A stretch of DNA of 64,000 bases from Fennellomyces sp. T-0311. Its lineage: Eukaryota > Mucoromycota > Mucoromycetes > Mucorales > Lichtheimiaceae. Below, one piece after another: positions 47,793 through 60,818 of the stretch. The DNA is taken from NCBI GenBank assembly GCA_025266875.1, contig JALLLT010000004.1, forward strand, positions 868,001-932,000. Reading direction: 5' to 3'. The position numbers and the translations under genes are program-made. Position 1 is the stretch's first letter; each line of letters begins with the position of its first letter. The notes beneath the pieces are model-generated. The model saw nothing but the letters and a program-made list of their open reading frames with translations, did no database searches and had not been told where the DNA came from.

Positions 47793-50700
47793 TTCTTTTA
47801 TTTTTATTATAATTTGGTTTTAGACTTATTGTAATTTTTGCTGTTCGATTCAAAGGCCTGTATCGTATAGCTGGGCTTCAGTAAATTATTTCTTTTTCTG
47901 TATATCTGTGTATAACATACCTTGTTTCTACACACGAACAAGCGTGTGTGCATATTACGTTACAAATATTTTTTAAGATACATGTCATGCATGCATAAGG
48001 AGAGTGTCAAACTTACTTTGGCTTGGCTAGCCACGAAGAGAGGGAGGGGAGAGGGAGTGCTCCGAAGCAATCAATGTACCTACCTGATAAGTTTGAGTAT
48101 CGTACTACTCCTGGGAAAGAGCAGCTTACCGCTGGATTCTCGCCCATTACAAAGTCTAAAGAAGAAAAAGAAGGCAAAGTCTTGGTACGTATGCTCCGTT
48201 TATTTTTCCACTGCGGCATTTTTTTCACCTATGCAACCTGTTATTCTTTCATCACTTCTCTGAAATGAGCATCCGATTGGCTCCAAACTCAGGTTGAGTC
48301 ACCACCATTAAAAAATAAGTAGAGTGTGTTTGTGATCGTATATCTATAATGTACAGTGTTATTCAGCAGTTCTCGATAGTGTAACTCAATGGTTTCTAGG
48401 CCTTGAAATAGCATATTTGAAGAAGCTAGAAAATGAAAAAGTCAAAGCTAAAGTACTACATAAAAAAGCGTCTGGAATTATCTTTGATAGTATTTCAACA
48501 GAAAAACTCCATAGTATATAGCTATTACCTGGTAATCATGGCAACCAGTCTATTGTTAACGTGGATACATTAAGCTTTTTCAGATAGTCTCTAAACTTTT
48601 CGTCGGATCTTCGATGTGTGTCATCTCACTTCTTCCTAAAAATCATGTAATTCTTTTGATTTAAATGAGCAACAGCTGTGTACTCTTAATGCAAAAGTAC
48701 GAATACAAATATGCCAACGGTAACCTAAGTTATTACTGCGTGCTTCACCCATTTCAGCTGATCATCCAACTTATTGGATAATCTGACAGTACTTGGCTCG
48801 GACAGCTTTTCAGTACAAGAGGGCGGTTGGGTATAACTATGAACCGCAAAATATATGGGCTTTTTGAGCTCGCAAAGCTTCTCACAGCTTTATCGGAAAG
48901 TTTCCATCGGAAAAGTATTGTAATCTTGGTAGCTATCCAATCAAGCAGATCAAATAGTCTATGTCGTCATCATTCATCCGGATGAAAAAGGTTCGTCTCA
49001 GATGCAAAACTTGTAATCTTTGTAAACTTGCTGTGATGTGTAAAGCAGCAGGACTCCGATTTCTGATGTAAAAAAGAAATGGATACGGGCCGTGAACCAT
49101 TCTAACGGTGCACGATGTTTTAAAAGCTGGTCTAACGGTTGGTCACGGATGTCAAACCTAGACGAAGCTAAAGAAAAAGTGGTTTAAATTCATCAGGGCA
49201 GCGAAAGTACCATTTGTCGTACTTGGTTGAATATTTTGGTGGGAGTCTCTGTTGTAATGATGTATCAGATGAATAGTCGTACAGTTGGGTGGTTCCGCAT
49301 CAATGAAGCGATTTGTATCCACAATGACTAGTTCGTGTCGAAATCGATGCGCAGTTCGGTTAGCTGCGGCATAACACGATAACAACGGCTGCTCTTCTGC
49401 CTCTATACATACTTCTAAAGTCAGAATCGAAAGTTGTTTTGTCATAGATATGTCTTTGAGTGTACTGCAATATTTCCTTCGCAACGGTTGTAAGGGCTAT
49501 ATCAAGTCGAGTGCGTCAAGCGATATATATTGTAGCCCTTGAGTGCCATCGTCACCGTTCCGCGACTGTAACATCAAGCAGATCAAAGATATTGCCCATG
49601 ATCTCCTACGGACACTGTACGATCAAATCTACGCATTGTTTGTCATCTTTTATCTTGCTTTTGCTTAATAATCCTTGTTGCTTTTGAAACGTGTTTTGCT
49701 GTTCTTCTTTTCCCGCGGCAACACTGGCAAGAGAAAAAGCTGTCACAAGTTTAAAAAGTCGTGTAACCGTTTTGGTTATTGGGTGTGGCAAATCTCGATT
49801 CGTTGCCACCCTGATGTTAAACCGCCGTTGCTGCTGCATAAAGTCGTCATAGGTGCTTGCCCTTTGTCGTATGTATTTCTCAATATCCTGACACAAAAGC
49901 TGTCATACTTCTTTCACGATGTGACAGGCAAAAATAAGAAGGTTGCCCCCGCGCAGCATCCGCCAGGAATTGTAGTAACTCACATTTATGCAATCTTTGT
50001 TCAAGCGTCACGACCTACATTTTAATTAGATCTGGTACCACTCCGGACCTGGGAAGTTTCTAAATATATTGTGACTGACACAAGCGTATACCAAAGCATA
50101 ATAAACACGGATAGGAGTGAAACAATAGATCACGATTTATTGTACCACATTGCAATTACTACATCCCTCAAAGATATGCGGTTATGACATTTAGGCTATA
50201 CTTTTATGAAAGGCACATGCCCGGTATGCATATATTGTTTTCCATTTACATAGCAGTGAATGTAATTCAGGATATTAGTCATAAAGAATCTCACTTCTCG
50301 GATTTTATTTATTTTATTAATAATCTTTGAGTGAGTGTGCAAGGAGTATGCACGATGACATATGAGCCTTTGATGTATTATGCACAATCTCCCGCCGAGG
50401 GAGAGGATGATCCTCCATTACTGGTGACATATCCTCGGCATCCAGTACGATCCCCCGCAGGCCATTCATTGTTCACCAGATATATGTAATCTTTTGCTCA
50501 TATACATTAGTTAATAGATGATAATTCAACCCGTTTGTTTATATTTAATATCATTGACTCTTTTAATTACATTGTCCTTGTACGGCTGTGATCGTCTGAT
50601 TATACGCGCGTTTCATAAACTGTAGTAGTAGGCAGATAATATACGTGGGGATGTAGAGAGGGACCATTAAACGAAAAAATACGGAAGTTAGTCTCATTCT

Positions 50701-51782
50701 TGATGCATAGGTCAAAAGAGTAAACGTATATGAAAAATAAAACATGACTCATGAGTTATGGAGCAATCTTGTAAACACTAAGGTTTTGAACACGAACTGT
50801 AAAAAGTGGGGGGAGGGAACAAGGATACTCCGCCTTTTACTAATGTGGAACCAGATATGCCTGCAAAGGAATTGGCTGTATATATTATAAGCTTACATAT
50901 ACCTGTTTAGCTATTTCTGCATGTTTTATTATCAGTGCATGTATGCAAGAGATTGGGTATGTAATAAAATATATTGAGGCTCCTGTGTGTGATACGGATG
51001 CTTGATGAAGGTGAACGCACTTTAAGGGACTGTCACTTTGGGTAGGATCCAGCAGCTTATACAATCGCTTCATATTATTGATGATTATCAATTTGGTTCG
51101 GTTGGCTTATAGTCCGTAAAGTTAATTACTTTCACAATACATCGATAGCTACATATCGATTCGATTTGGTGACCATATCTGCAGATTACTCACAACTACT
51201 ACAATTTTACTTGGTGATTATGTATGATCCAACGCTTACTCGCTATACAAGAGTTAGCAATGGGGTTCGATTTGCTATATTCTCGCTGTCATGGGTTTAA
51301 TATATAGTACTTTCAGGTAGCAGTTGGCACATGGTATTAAGGGTTCAACTCTCGCTCTTTCATGAAGACAATGATGATGTAAAGGATAGATATTTGTGGG
51401 CAGGTTTACAAAATGGATGTCATGTATACAATTATGCTGCCGGGGTGTTTTTTCTAGAAGAGTTCACCTTTTCATAGCTGGGAAGGGTTCGTTATTATAA
51501 AACGCAAGTGTCTCCACTACAGGGATCAGAGGAACAAAGCAAATCGTTCATTTAGAAGAGAGTCAAAGCACTTGGGAGTATGCACTTGTCTGGATACAAA
51601 GACACATCAGCACAACGGTATCATTGTTTTCTGGGATAATCCACCATTTGCAACGATGACAGGTCAGGTGTTTGACCCTGCGGCAACAGTTCTTCTAGCT
51701 ATTTCAAAGCCAAGTGTGGAGCTATTTTAGCGGGAAGCGAAAAAAAAACGAGCTAGGCAAGACCCTGTTCCTTTACACGAAT
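47793..51782. other. 4-kb AT-rich stretch without an intact gene
   Basis: No intact recognised gene. A frame at 48023-48268 (APKQSMYLPDKFEYRTTPGK) has protein-like composition but no context. A decayed minus-strand gene probably lies at 49158-50030 (separate entry). 50100-51700 looks empty. Confidence 0.45.
49158..50030 (-). pseudogene. Probable decayed gene of unknown family
   Basis: Consecutive minus-strand frames give coherent protein-like text that shifts frame repeatedly: NLLIFACHIVKE, then DIEKYIRQRASTYDDFMQQQ and VTRLFKLVTAFSLASVAAGK (49896-49606), then GLQYISLDALDLI and, one frame over, ALTTVAKEILQYTQRHIYDK near 49500. Stops and shifts at about 49620 and 49505 have no good splice sites that I can find. 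I do not recognise the family. Unseen introns are the alternative. Confidence 0.3.
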
Positions 51783-52678
51783 ATGTTGCGTCCACTATCT
51801 CGATTGACTCGACGAGCACCACCACAGGTACAGCGTCATGCGTTAAGACCACGCGTCCAGTTTCCCGTACAAACGAGACTGGTGAATCGTTGGTACTCTG
51901 CACCAGCCACGCAATGTTGGCGATGCGGTGCGCAAACCAAACGCACGAGCGTGTTATGCGACAATGGCGACTGCAATGCGATTCAACCTGTTCAAGCTGA
52001 CGCCAGCTACTTTGATTTGCTGCTGGAAGGGTAAAGTGCGCTTGAGCAGTTACAAAGAGTCAATGGAACTCAATGGACGCTATTAGCAAAGAACCCACGT
52101 TTGATGTCGATTTCAAGACGATGCGGAGAAAGTTTCTGGGGCTGCAACAAAAGGCGCATCCAGACAGCTACTCGCAATCGAGCAGAGTAACGTATCCAGC
52201 GCAAGGGGCTTCGCGCGTGGGATAATTAATTTCTTTTTTTTTTATTGCAGCAAGAGCATGAATATGCACAATTACAATCGTCGCTGCTGAACAAGGCGTA
52301 TCACACACTCAAGGATCCGTTGGCCCGAGCCAAATACATGCTGGAGCTCGAAGGTGTGGAGGTTTCTGAATCGGATTCTCTCCACGACCCGGAGTTGCTG
52401 ATGGAAGTGATGGAGCTGAGAGAGGAGCTGGATGATGTGACGAGCGAGGAAGAGCTTGCCCAAGTCAAGCGGGCAAACGATGGTAAGGGCAGATGCGATA
52501 CAGACTGTTCTGGAGATGACTCACCGGGGCGGTGGCACTATTAGCCAAATACCAAGAGACGGTGCAGAACCTGTCGGAGGCGTTCTCCAAACGAGATCTC
52601 GATCTTGCCAAGGAATTGATGGTTCAGCTCCAGTACTGGGAGACGATTCGACGCGCAATTGTGGAATGGTCGCCGTAA
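51783..52678 (+). CDS. JAC1: Mitochondrial Fe-S co-chaperone HscB/Jac1
   Basis: J-protein that delivers the Isu scaffold to mitochondrial Hsp70 for Fe-S cluster transfer. Four exons. The N-terminus (MLRPLSRLTRRAPPQVQRHA) is a typical mitochondrial presequence. A zinc-ribbon-like pair CWRCG and CDNGDC follows, as in human HSCB and absent in yeast Jac1. The J domain has the HPD motif in LQQKAHPDSYS, and the C-terminal helical HSCB domain reads LLNKAYHTLKDPLARAKYML, LLMEVMELREELDD and FSKRDLDLAKELMVQLQYW. The HSCB-type LEGV motif (MLELEGVEV) is present. The ATG at 51783 is chosen because it opens the presequence. Confidence 0.93.
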
Positions 52679-53563
52679 TATAGAGACACATAGAGCACAT
52701 AGATATAAGTTGCATTCAGACGACGCCCTCCCCCAACACTCTCTTTATTTTTAAAATGAAGCGCAGGCTGTAGAATGGTTTCGCGTCCAAATGCGGCAAG
52801 TGCAAGCTAATATTAAATGGGGGGAGGGCCTGCGTGCGATGCAGGAGGGGTACAAAGGATGCATGGGTAATGGCTTGTGCGCCAGTTCTCACCCACGGCT
52901 CTTATGAAGCGCGGGCGTAGGGTCCCGATGGGCATCCAAGCGGTGTGGGGTGGATAGCGAATTCATATAAGCGTGACCGAATGGCGGGGATCGGCGGATC
53001 TTTACATCAAGACGAGCTAAAGAACGTGGCCATCTATTTGTTTTTTGCAGAAAGAGAGAAACAGCCGTGCGCTGTGACACCCACCCACATGGAGCGTCGC
53101 AAAAAATCAATATAGCACGAGCCAATAGAGTCACTGGCGAACAGGTCGGTACACTAAATGGCCGCGTTGCCCCGAACAAAATAAGCAGCTTTTTCACATG
53201 GATCGGGGGAATGGCACATTCACACTGGAAGACGCACGCTTTCGCATGGCGTGTGCGGGTGGGCTCATTGATGCGCGTGGGTGGTGTGTGGTGCGTATGG
53301 AGCACTGGCGGCTGGAGGGGCTGAATGAGGCCGAGAATAAGAGATCGGCTATCCAAAGTCCGACGGAAGCTTGTTAGTGCATCGGGGGGAGACGCTCTTT
53401 CGTTGTTCAAGAGAGCGGGAAAGGCCTGTTGCACAGAACGTAGAACATAATAAAATTCCATCTTGCTCTTGTAAAACCATCGCTTTCTCCCCTTCTCTTC
53501 TCTTCTCTTCCTTCCTTACCCTCCCACCCTTCAGATCAGCGCATCAACGCATCCACAACAACA
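52679..53563. promoter_or_regulatory. Spacer with the CDC24 promoter
   Basis: GC-richer than other spacers. Antisense open frames here look like chance. A CT-rich tract directly precedes the CDC24 ATG. Confidence 0.45.
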
Positions 53564-56500
53564 ATGGCTGCACTGGCCCTGAAGCGCAGGACTCCTTCGC
53601 TCGGCACATTACCTAACGTGCCCAACATATCCGTCATGGAAAACCCGATGCCTCCCACCCCCGCCGCCAGCATCAATAGCAAGCCCACCACCGGCTCGTC
53701 GCTCTACCACACCTGCCGCTCGGTTTGCGACAAGCTATCGTGCGTCGACGGCATGGAGGACTACCTCGTCGATGCCGAACCCATCTCATCATCATCGCCG
53801 TCATCATCTGAACCCACCACCCCCACCGCCAGCGATCCGCTTACCAAACTGTGGACCATATGTCGCCGCGGTGCTCCGCTGTGCACGCTATTCAATGCCA
53901 TGAACCCCGAGAAGCCTCTCAAAGTCGACCGCAATCCTAGTTTGAATCACCTGAACACGTGCAAGGCCAGCGTGTATCATTTCATCGTAGCGTGCCGCGA
54001 CCAACTCAAGTTCACCGAGGACGAGCTCTTTACCATTACCGATCTTTATCAAGATGATACCAACGGCTTCGTCAAGGTAGAGTGTTGTTTCATTGTTTCA
54101 TTCCCCCCCCATCGGCTGTTCCCCCCCTGTATCACATGGCCTTGTCAATGAAGCAAGAAAAAAATACCCCCCGGTCGCACTAAATTTATTTTTTTACATT
54201 AGGTTGTCAATACGGTCGACAAGTTGCTGTGCCTCTTGGAGAAAGATGGCGTGATCACCGTCCGCTCGTCCAACCGCAACTCAGATCCAAACGCACCCAA
54301 AGACACCCGCGACAAGGTTGTCCAGGAGATGCTGGAGACGGAGCGCAAGTACGTCCAGGATTTGGAGACCCTCCAGGTACGCAAAACGTCCGACCATGCG
54401 AAAAAAATAAAAAAAAATTAAAACTCAAACGTTTCTGATTAGAACTACATGCGAGAGCTGCAGGCACAAAAGATCTTGTCGCCCGACACCGTGCATTACC
54501 TCTTCGGCAACCTCAACACCCTCGTCGACTTCCAGCGACGCTTCTTGATCCAGCTCGAGAATGCCGCCGAGAACTCGCCCGAGGAGCAGCGCTTCTGCCA
54601 CTTGTTTCTGCAGATGGAAGATGCCTTTGCCGTCTACGAACCTTATTGCGCAAACTACTATTCCGCCCAGGACTTGGTTGTCCAGGAGACGCCCAAGCTG
54701 CAAAAGCTGGCCGACATCCTGAACCCCAACTATGAACTACCCTCCTTGCTGATCAAGCCCGTCCAGCGTATCTGTAAATACCCGCTCTTGCTCGGACAGC
54801 TTATCAAGACAACCAACAAGGACTGGCCGCATTACGCCGAGATGGAGGACGGTCTGGAGGCCATCAAGCGTGTCACTGAAAAAGTTAACGAGACCCGGCG
54901 CAAGCATGAAAACTTGCAGGCGGTGGAAGATCTGCGAAAGCGTGTGGATGAATCCCAGGTACGAGAACTGCATTCCTTCTATTGGCTTATCTAAACCACT
55001 CATACCATCGTTGGCAGCGTGATCTTGTTGAAGGACACGGCAACCTACTGCTTCAGAACAAGTTGATGATGCTGAGTGGCGACAGCGAGCGAGAATTGCA
55101 AATGTTCTTGTTTGAAAAAGCACTGCTGATTTGCAAAGAAACCAAAGATGCATCCAAGAACCGATTGACGAAAACGAACACGCTATCCATCAAAAAGAAG
55201 CGACGCGCCAGTCTGCAGGCCAAGGGCCGAATCTTCACCAACCGCATTATCAGTGTCACCAACAAGTCTCAGCCTGGTATGATTTTTTTGCGTTTTGTCA
55301 CCCTCAAAAATTAATTGCAACCTTTATTAGGCACATGGGCGCTTGTCATCGAGTTCAAGGATCGAGATATCGAACGCTTCACTCTCAAGTTCCGCCTCGA
55401 AGAGCATATCAAACTATGGGAAAGCACCCTCAACAAGATCAAGGCACAGCACAAGACGCATGTGCCCAACACACATTTAGTTTCAATGTCAACCCCAATG
55501 ACGCCTGCCAATTCGCAATCTCGCAACGAAGGCTCGTATTTTGTTGATGACGATGATGAAGAGGACGACGAGGACGAGGAAGAGGACGATTTTCAAACGG
55601 CACGATCGCGTAGCAACTCTGTATCTGCGCAACAAATGCTAGGCATGCGACCCAAGATGCCACGGCAGAATAGTCAGGATGCATCAATGTGGAAAGCAAC
55701 CAATGGGCGACACCAGCCTATGCCGGGCATGAACTTGTCCCCACTCCCTCGGCCATCCAATGCAGGCCTTCCTTCCTCGCCACCTGTCGATTACGGCGTA
55801 TACCCCGCATCCCCACCCCCTTCCAGCCCCTCGTCACCAGCCAACTCGTCGAGGACTTCCACGGGAACCTCGTCTTCATGGCATCGTCAGCGCGATGCAG
55901 ATGCGAGCCCCTTGGCGGATATTGCCAGCAAATTCATGTCTGTCACTGATGCCATCACACCTTCTTCGGAAGAATACAGACCGCTGGGTGCACCTCCAGG
56001 TCGCAGTCAATCGCATTCAGCAGGTTCCTATGCACCAAGCGGTCCACCACCACCGATGCCATCTGCATCTTCGCCTAGAAGCCATACCCGCGTGCGTTCC
56101 CAAAGCAGCCCTAATATCCACAAGAACACGCCAATGCAGCAATGGGACGAGCTGCCCCAGGTGCCCATCAATTCACGCACACTGTATCGCGACCAGAACA
56201 GCAACGGCGTACGCAATGTGTCATCGACACCACGCTTATCTGAAATGGCGACTTCTCCGTCGCTGCAATCCCAAATCGACCGCGTTGTATCGGCCGTACC
56301 CAACTCTCCCGGAACCGTCAAGATTAAGCTGAGCTATTGCGACGGGATCTACGTAATCATGGTGCCTCAGGAAGTCACCTACGTGGAACTGATGGAGAAG
56401 GTCGAAAAGAAAATCCGACTGGTGGCTAGCCTCAAGCCAAGCGACATGCTACGTATCAGGTACCAGGACGAAGACGGCGATCTGATCACGATCAATTCGG

Positions 56501-56571
56501 ACGACGACGTTCTAATGGCATTCGAGAACCGAGGCAACAATACCGCATTAAACTTGTTCGTGAGTGTTTAA
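53564..56571 (+). CDS. CDC24: Cdc24, guanine-nucleotide exchange factor for Cdc42/Rac, 900 aa
   Basis: Polarity GEF. Five exons: 53564-54076, 54203-54376, 54443-54958, 55018-55276, 55331-56571; total 900 residues. Domains: Cdc24 calponin-like (about 85-200; LWTICRRGAPLCTLFNAMNP, FTITDLYQDDTNGFVKVV), DH/RhoGEF (about 205-395; VVQEMLETERKYVQDLETLQ, LPSLLIKPVQRICKYPLLL), PH (about 400-525; LLLQNKLMMLSG, FLFEKALLICKE, FTLKFRLEEHIKLWESTL), a long Ser/Pro-rich linker with an acidic run, and a C-terminal PB1 (about 814-899; VKIKLSYCDGIYVIMVP, IRYQDEDGDLITINSDDD), the Bem1 partner. The PB1 OPCA acidic loop is intact. The linker (about 555-810) is the likely regulatory region. Confidence 0.96.
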
Positions 56572-57200
56572 AATTACATCATCCACACCCACACCGCGCA
56601 CACACAGCAGCCCCCCTCTTTCTATTCCTTCTCTTTTTCATTACTTATTATTATTGTTATTATTATATCATTTCCGCATTTTTCCCACATCCGTTATGCC
56701 CAATACCCTCGTTTTTCTCCCCCCCCCCAGCCCTGGAAACGGGGCCGTCCTTGACATTCCTTCGTGTTTCTGTATTTGGGGCCTTAGACCCGAAAACCAA
56801 TCCTTCGTTGTATCTCTTTGTACATAGAACTATTTGCTATACAGATCTATAAATGGCATCCACGCTAAATCCAACCATGTGCCGCATCAATGCATGTCTG
56901 AACTCCAAATTCAAATGGTACACATATTCCTTTTTTCTCAACAAAAAAAAACAGCATTTACAATCTTTATAAAAAAAAGCAAACAAAAAAATGAAAACAA
57001 CTCAAAACTGTGTGCGATGTGTGTGGGTGATGGGGGAGAAAAACAGGATGCTTTTTGTGAGGCGGGAGTAAAAGAGAGGGCCGAAAAGGGATTGTACCCA
57101 GGGGCGGAGTGAGAGAGAGAGAGATGGTTTGCGTGTGTGTGTGTGTGTGTGTGAGTGATGAATAGAAAGGGAGGCGAAGGGGCCAAAAAAAATAGAATAC
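56572..57200. other. Convergent spacer between CDC24 and the BTG gene
   Basis: AT- and repeat-rich 3' flanks; holds a GA/GT microsatellite. No gene. Confidence 0.45.
57110..57152. repeat. GA and GT dinucleotide microsatellite
   Basis: (GA)n at 57110-57124 and (GT)n at 57132-57152, in the convergent spacer. Likely polymorphic. Confidence 0.85.
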
Positions 57201-57854
57201 TTAATTAGCCATGACCAAGGGCTGCTGCTTCTGCTGCTGCTCTTCAGGCGGTGAAGGTGGAGTTTCTGGCTGCTGCTCCTTGGCTAATGGCGAGGATTGA
57301 TGGATATGGTTTTTGACTTTTCTATTTTCCGGGCTGTTGGGTGGCGAGATACGGATGGGCGTCGATATTCTCGGCTGCTGAATATACGACATGGCGTTGC
57401 TCTTTGGGTCGAGTTTGAGCGTGATACGGCCACGCGATCGATCCTCAAACAAGGTCATGATGTTGCCATGGTCACCCACCCGATAAGAAACCGAGCCCGG
57501 ATCAATCCACAGTACAAAATCACGCGGCAGATGCGTATGGATATAAGCCGGTGGAATCGACGCATTCTCTGAAGCTACCGCATATATATAAAAAAAGAGA
57601 TGAGTTCCACAGCTCATCTATTCCCAATCCTTTAATTTACCCATGACCAGTACGGGATCCAGCTGGCAATTGAAATTCGAGATGGCTCGAAACCCATTGC
57701 CTCGGTAAGGTTGTTGTGGGTCCCAATGGTTGACGAATCGCTGTTTTAGTAATTCAGCCAGTTCTTCTTTAAATGTATGCAGCATGGCTTGGTCCAACTT
57801 TGAATGCAATAGCCGTCCAAGGAAATCGGTTGCTTGTGCGATTTCCATATGCAT
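57201..57854 (-). CDS. BTG/TOB-family antiproliferative protein, 195 aa
   Basis: Two exons (57854-57641, 57574-57201; 66-nt intron). In animals these proteins bind the Caf1/Pop2 deadenylase and speed mRNA decay. Box A is visible as LKQRFVNHWDPQQPYRGNGFR followed by AISNFNCQLDPVLV, and box B as LPRDFVLWIDPGSVSYRVGDHG. The N-terminal helices (ATDFLGRLL, MLHTFKEELAELL) fit. The C-terminal third is disordered, Pro/Gln-rich, with no PAM2 motif that I recognise. Start: ATG at 57854 or, two codons later, 57848; upstream in-frame codons are a low-complexity leader. The family is best known from animals, and yeast lacks it. Confidence 0.88.
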
Positions 57855-60818
57855 AATGAGCTTTGTTCTGTTGTGTGTGACACTGTTACGAATATAGAAA
57901 AAGAAGCTTGTTACGAGCAAGTTTTGAAAAGAGGAAGAAGAGCGAGAGGAAAGAGGGAAGCGAAGGAAAGAAAGAAAGAAAAAGGACTTGCGCTTTGGGG
58001 GGTTCTTGGTTGGGGGGAATAGTTCAAAGCCTGCCAGCCTAACAGAGCGCACGGCTCGCTTTTCATTTAAGGTAATTTTCAGCACTCCCTAATCGTGCTG
58101 CTTGGCTTGATCATTGTTCTTTCTCTGCTCACACCCTCTGCTCTTCCAAATACACAAGCTCTTTCTTTGGGCTACTCATCTCTATGATCCCAAGTAGTTT
58201 GTATGCATTGATCCTCGTATTACATAATGTTTGCTTTCATTGATCCAAAAATATAGAGGATCTCCGCCACGACCTCTTTCTGTTAAGAGGTGCATCTTAA
58301 TGAACGCTTTCCTTAAACGGTTTGCACTTATACCTCTGAGCCTATCCCAATGTTGTCATTCTGTTTCACAGCAACGTATCGTTAGGTCTGACAACATTGA
58401 CACATTCATCGATCTATTATATTATTTTTGGTTTCGCTTTGTGCTGAAGCCATTTTCATTCAAAGGGGCGCTATTATTTTTGCCATCATTCTATACTGTA
58501 TATAAAATATTGTGGCAACTGATCAGTCAAAGATACAATCTTAAAAAAAAATCATCTCAGAGCTTGATCATTTTAAGCATGTTTCTTTGTAACCTAACGA
58601 TATAGTTCGTTTATTCGGTAACCATGTTTTACTTTTAAAACTAAATTGGTTAGCCATTGTTTCTAATGAATGATGGACACAAGCGTAGTACTTTGACCAA
58701 TCCAATTAAAATTCATCGCTTGCTGCATAACTGTTTGATCGGTTTCTGCTGTTTCTATGCAACCAGGAAGATAGTTTGTCCATGGTCACCATTTACTTTT
58801 CAATGTTCTGAATCTTTTTTTTTCTACATTGTCACCATTCCGTGTCTAAAATTGGTTCTTCATTACCTAAAAAAGAATCAGAAAATAACATGTGGTGCTT
58901 TTGGTCGAAAAAAAGTGACGACGGTTTCGCGGTTAATTTCTCGGATATGTTTGGCTACGTTTATCATTTGAACCAAGTGTATGCATACGCAGTACTGACT
59001 TTGTTTTCTATACTTCTCTAGAACTTTATAATTTGTCATACCACCGTCAATAGACTTTGTACGCAATAATAGTCGATTCTTAAGCCCTACATAACTGTTC
59101 TTTTTGTCAGGGCGCGCATATATTCGAGTTCGTCCATCCGTGCTGCTATTCAATATCCAAACATAACGTCATAATGATCGTGAGAAGCCAACTTGCGTTT
59201 TAAAGCTGAGAATATGTATTCAATTTTGATACGTAACTAACTGTTATGCGCTAGCGCCGAAATCAGACGACTTGTTAAAACAGCTGATCAACTCTATTGG
59301 AAAGTAGGTTTGAAAATCAACCTAACGACATGCCACCTTAAAATTTAGGTGCAAAAAGTGTCACGCAGGGATATAAATTTTGGTAAATCACGCGCAAAGC
59401 CTTTTGATTGTCTTTCTTACTACTCTCCTTCTAATAATTTTTGTTCCCTGACATTGGGGTAAAAGGGGTGCCATGAACATCTTTTTTTTTTGTTTGGTGA
59501 TCAAGGTACATTATTACCTAATCACATTCTCTGATCATAACGTTATAACCCTTAATGCAAGTTATTTAAAGCAGTAAAAACGCCCCTTTGAAAAGCACGA
59601 TACCCCAAGCCATGTATATATTAGCGAACAAAGAATAGTGACTCCTCATATAAAATTCAGTATTCCGGTAGCTGATACACAGCAGTGACAGCTAATGACA
59701 GTTTGTTCGAAATAATCTGATCGTACGTATTATGTACACTATCAATAATAAGAAAAAAGAGCATGACGTTTTTCGAAAATGCAACACCAAAATGATTTAT
59801 CCAGAACAAATATGGGAAGATCTTCAAGGGCATGATAACTAAATAATCAAGAATGTACGGTTACACGAATTAGACATATATAACATCCATTACCTGAAAT
59901 CGAGATTAACAATCTTAACAGATTTCGATTTTAGTTCATGGGTTCACGAATGATCTGCCACTTGAAAAAAAAACACTTGCCCTTGTTTGGAACCGCTGAA
60001 TAACGTAAATACGCGTTTATAAAATGCTCATCTCATGCTTTCTTACTTAGAAGAAACCTTTCGGTCGTTAAGCGAAGTTTAATTTCGTATACATCGGTCC
60101 AAACACTGCATGCATCGATAGAGACTTTATTTTATTTGCTTGCTTTTTCTAAAGTCAGCGTCATTTATTTCGTTACGTAGGTAAAAGCGATGACAAACAG
60201 CTTCTTGAACTCAATTTACATCAGCGCACAACTAACTCAACCGAATGTCACAGGTCCACCTATCTGTATCATTCCCATACCTCACATATAGGAGTGGTCC
60301 TCTTTGTAAAATGTGTGCAGCAAATTCTCACAAAACTGCAAGTAGCGGCGTCGGTTGGTGCGTATGAACACACATACACTCCCCAATTCAACAGTTGCGC
60401 CTTCTATCGGGCAAGAAAGCGATGACCGCTCTTTTTCTTGCTCTTATGACTAATTATTAAGGTTATACCATTGATATATAGAATTGAAAATTCAGCTGAA
60501 AAAGAGGTCCACCATCAATTTGTTACTGTCTGTAATGAAATGTAGCGTTATGTACGCCCATATTGATCCATATGCAGCATTTGAGGCTGTGAAAGGAAGC
60601 ATCAGTGAAAGAAAAAGCCATCTCAATAGTTCAGGTTTTTATATGTATTTGCTATTAAAGCGATGGGAACTTTTCACATAATATGTTCCCCAAAACGGAC
60701 AAGGTATTCCTATGTAGTTGTCATGTTCGGATAAATTTCCGGATAAATGACCTGTTCATGCAGCAAGAATAAATAGAGAAGCAAACCATCTCTGAGAAAG
60801 TCAACTTCTTCCACCGAA
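57855..60818. other. 3-kb AT-rich spacer without a recognised gene
   Basis: Includes the BTG promoter. Open frames at 58231-58605, 58657-58971 and 58878-59153 (minus) have no recognisable content. Nothing else seen. Confidence 0.45.

Noticed and set aside
48023..48268. Frame with APKQSMYLPDKFEYRTTPGK
   Set aside because: Protein-like for ~40 residues, but with no partner exons, start context or family; too weak to call.
51310..51362. tRNA-like segment with GGTAGCAGTTGG and GGGTTCAACTC
   Set aside because: Resembles D- and T-loop consensus, but the T stem and acceptor stem do not pair.
52889..53461. 190-codon minus-strand frame upstream of CDC24
   Set aside because: No recognisable content; lies in promoter DNA, with an equally open chance frame on the other strand.
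58231..59153. Open frames 58231-58605, 58657-58971 and minus 58878-59153
   Set aside because: Hydrophobic or AT-driven composition, no motif, no splice or promoter context.
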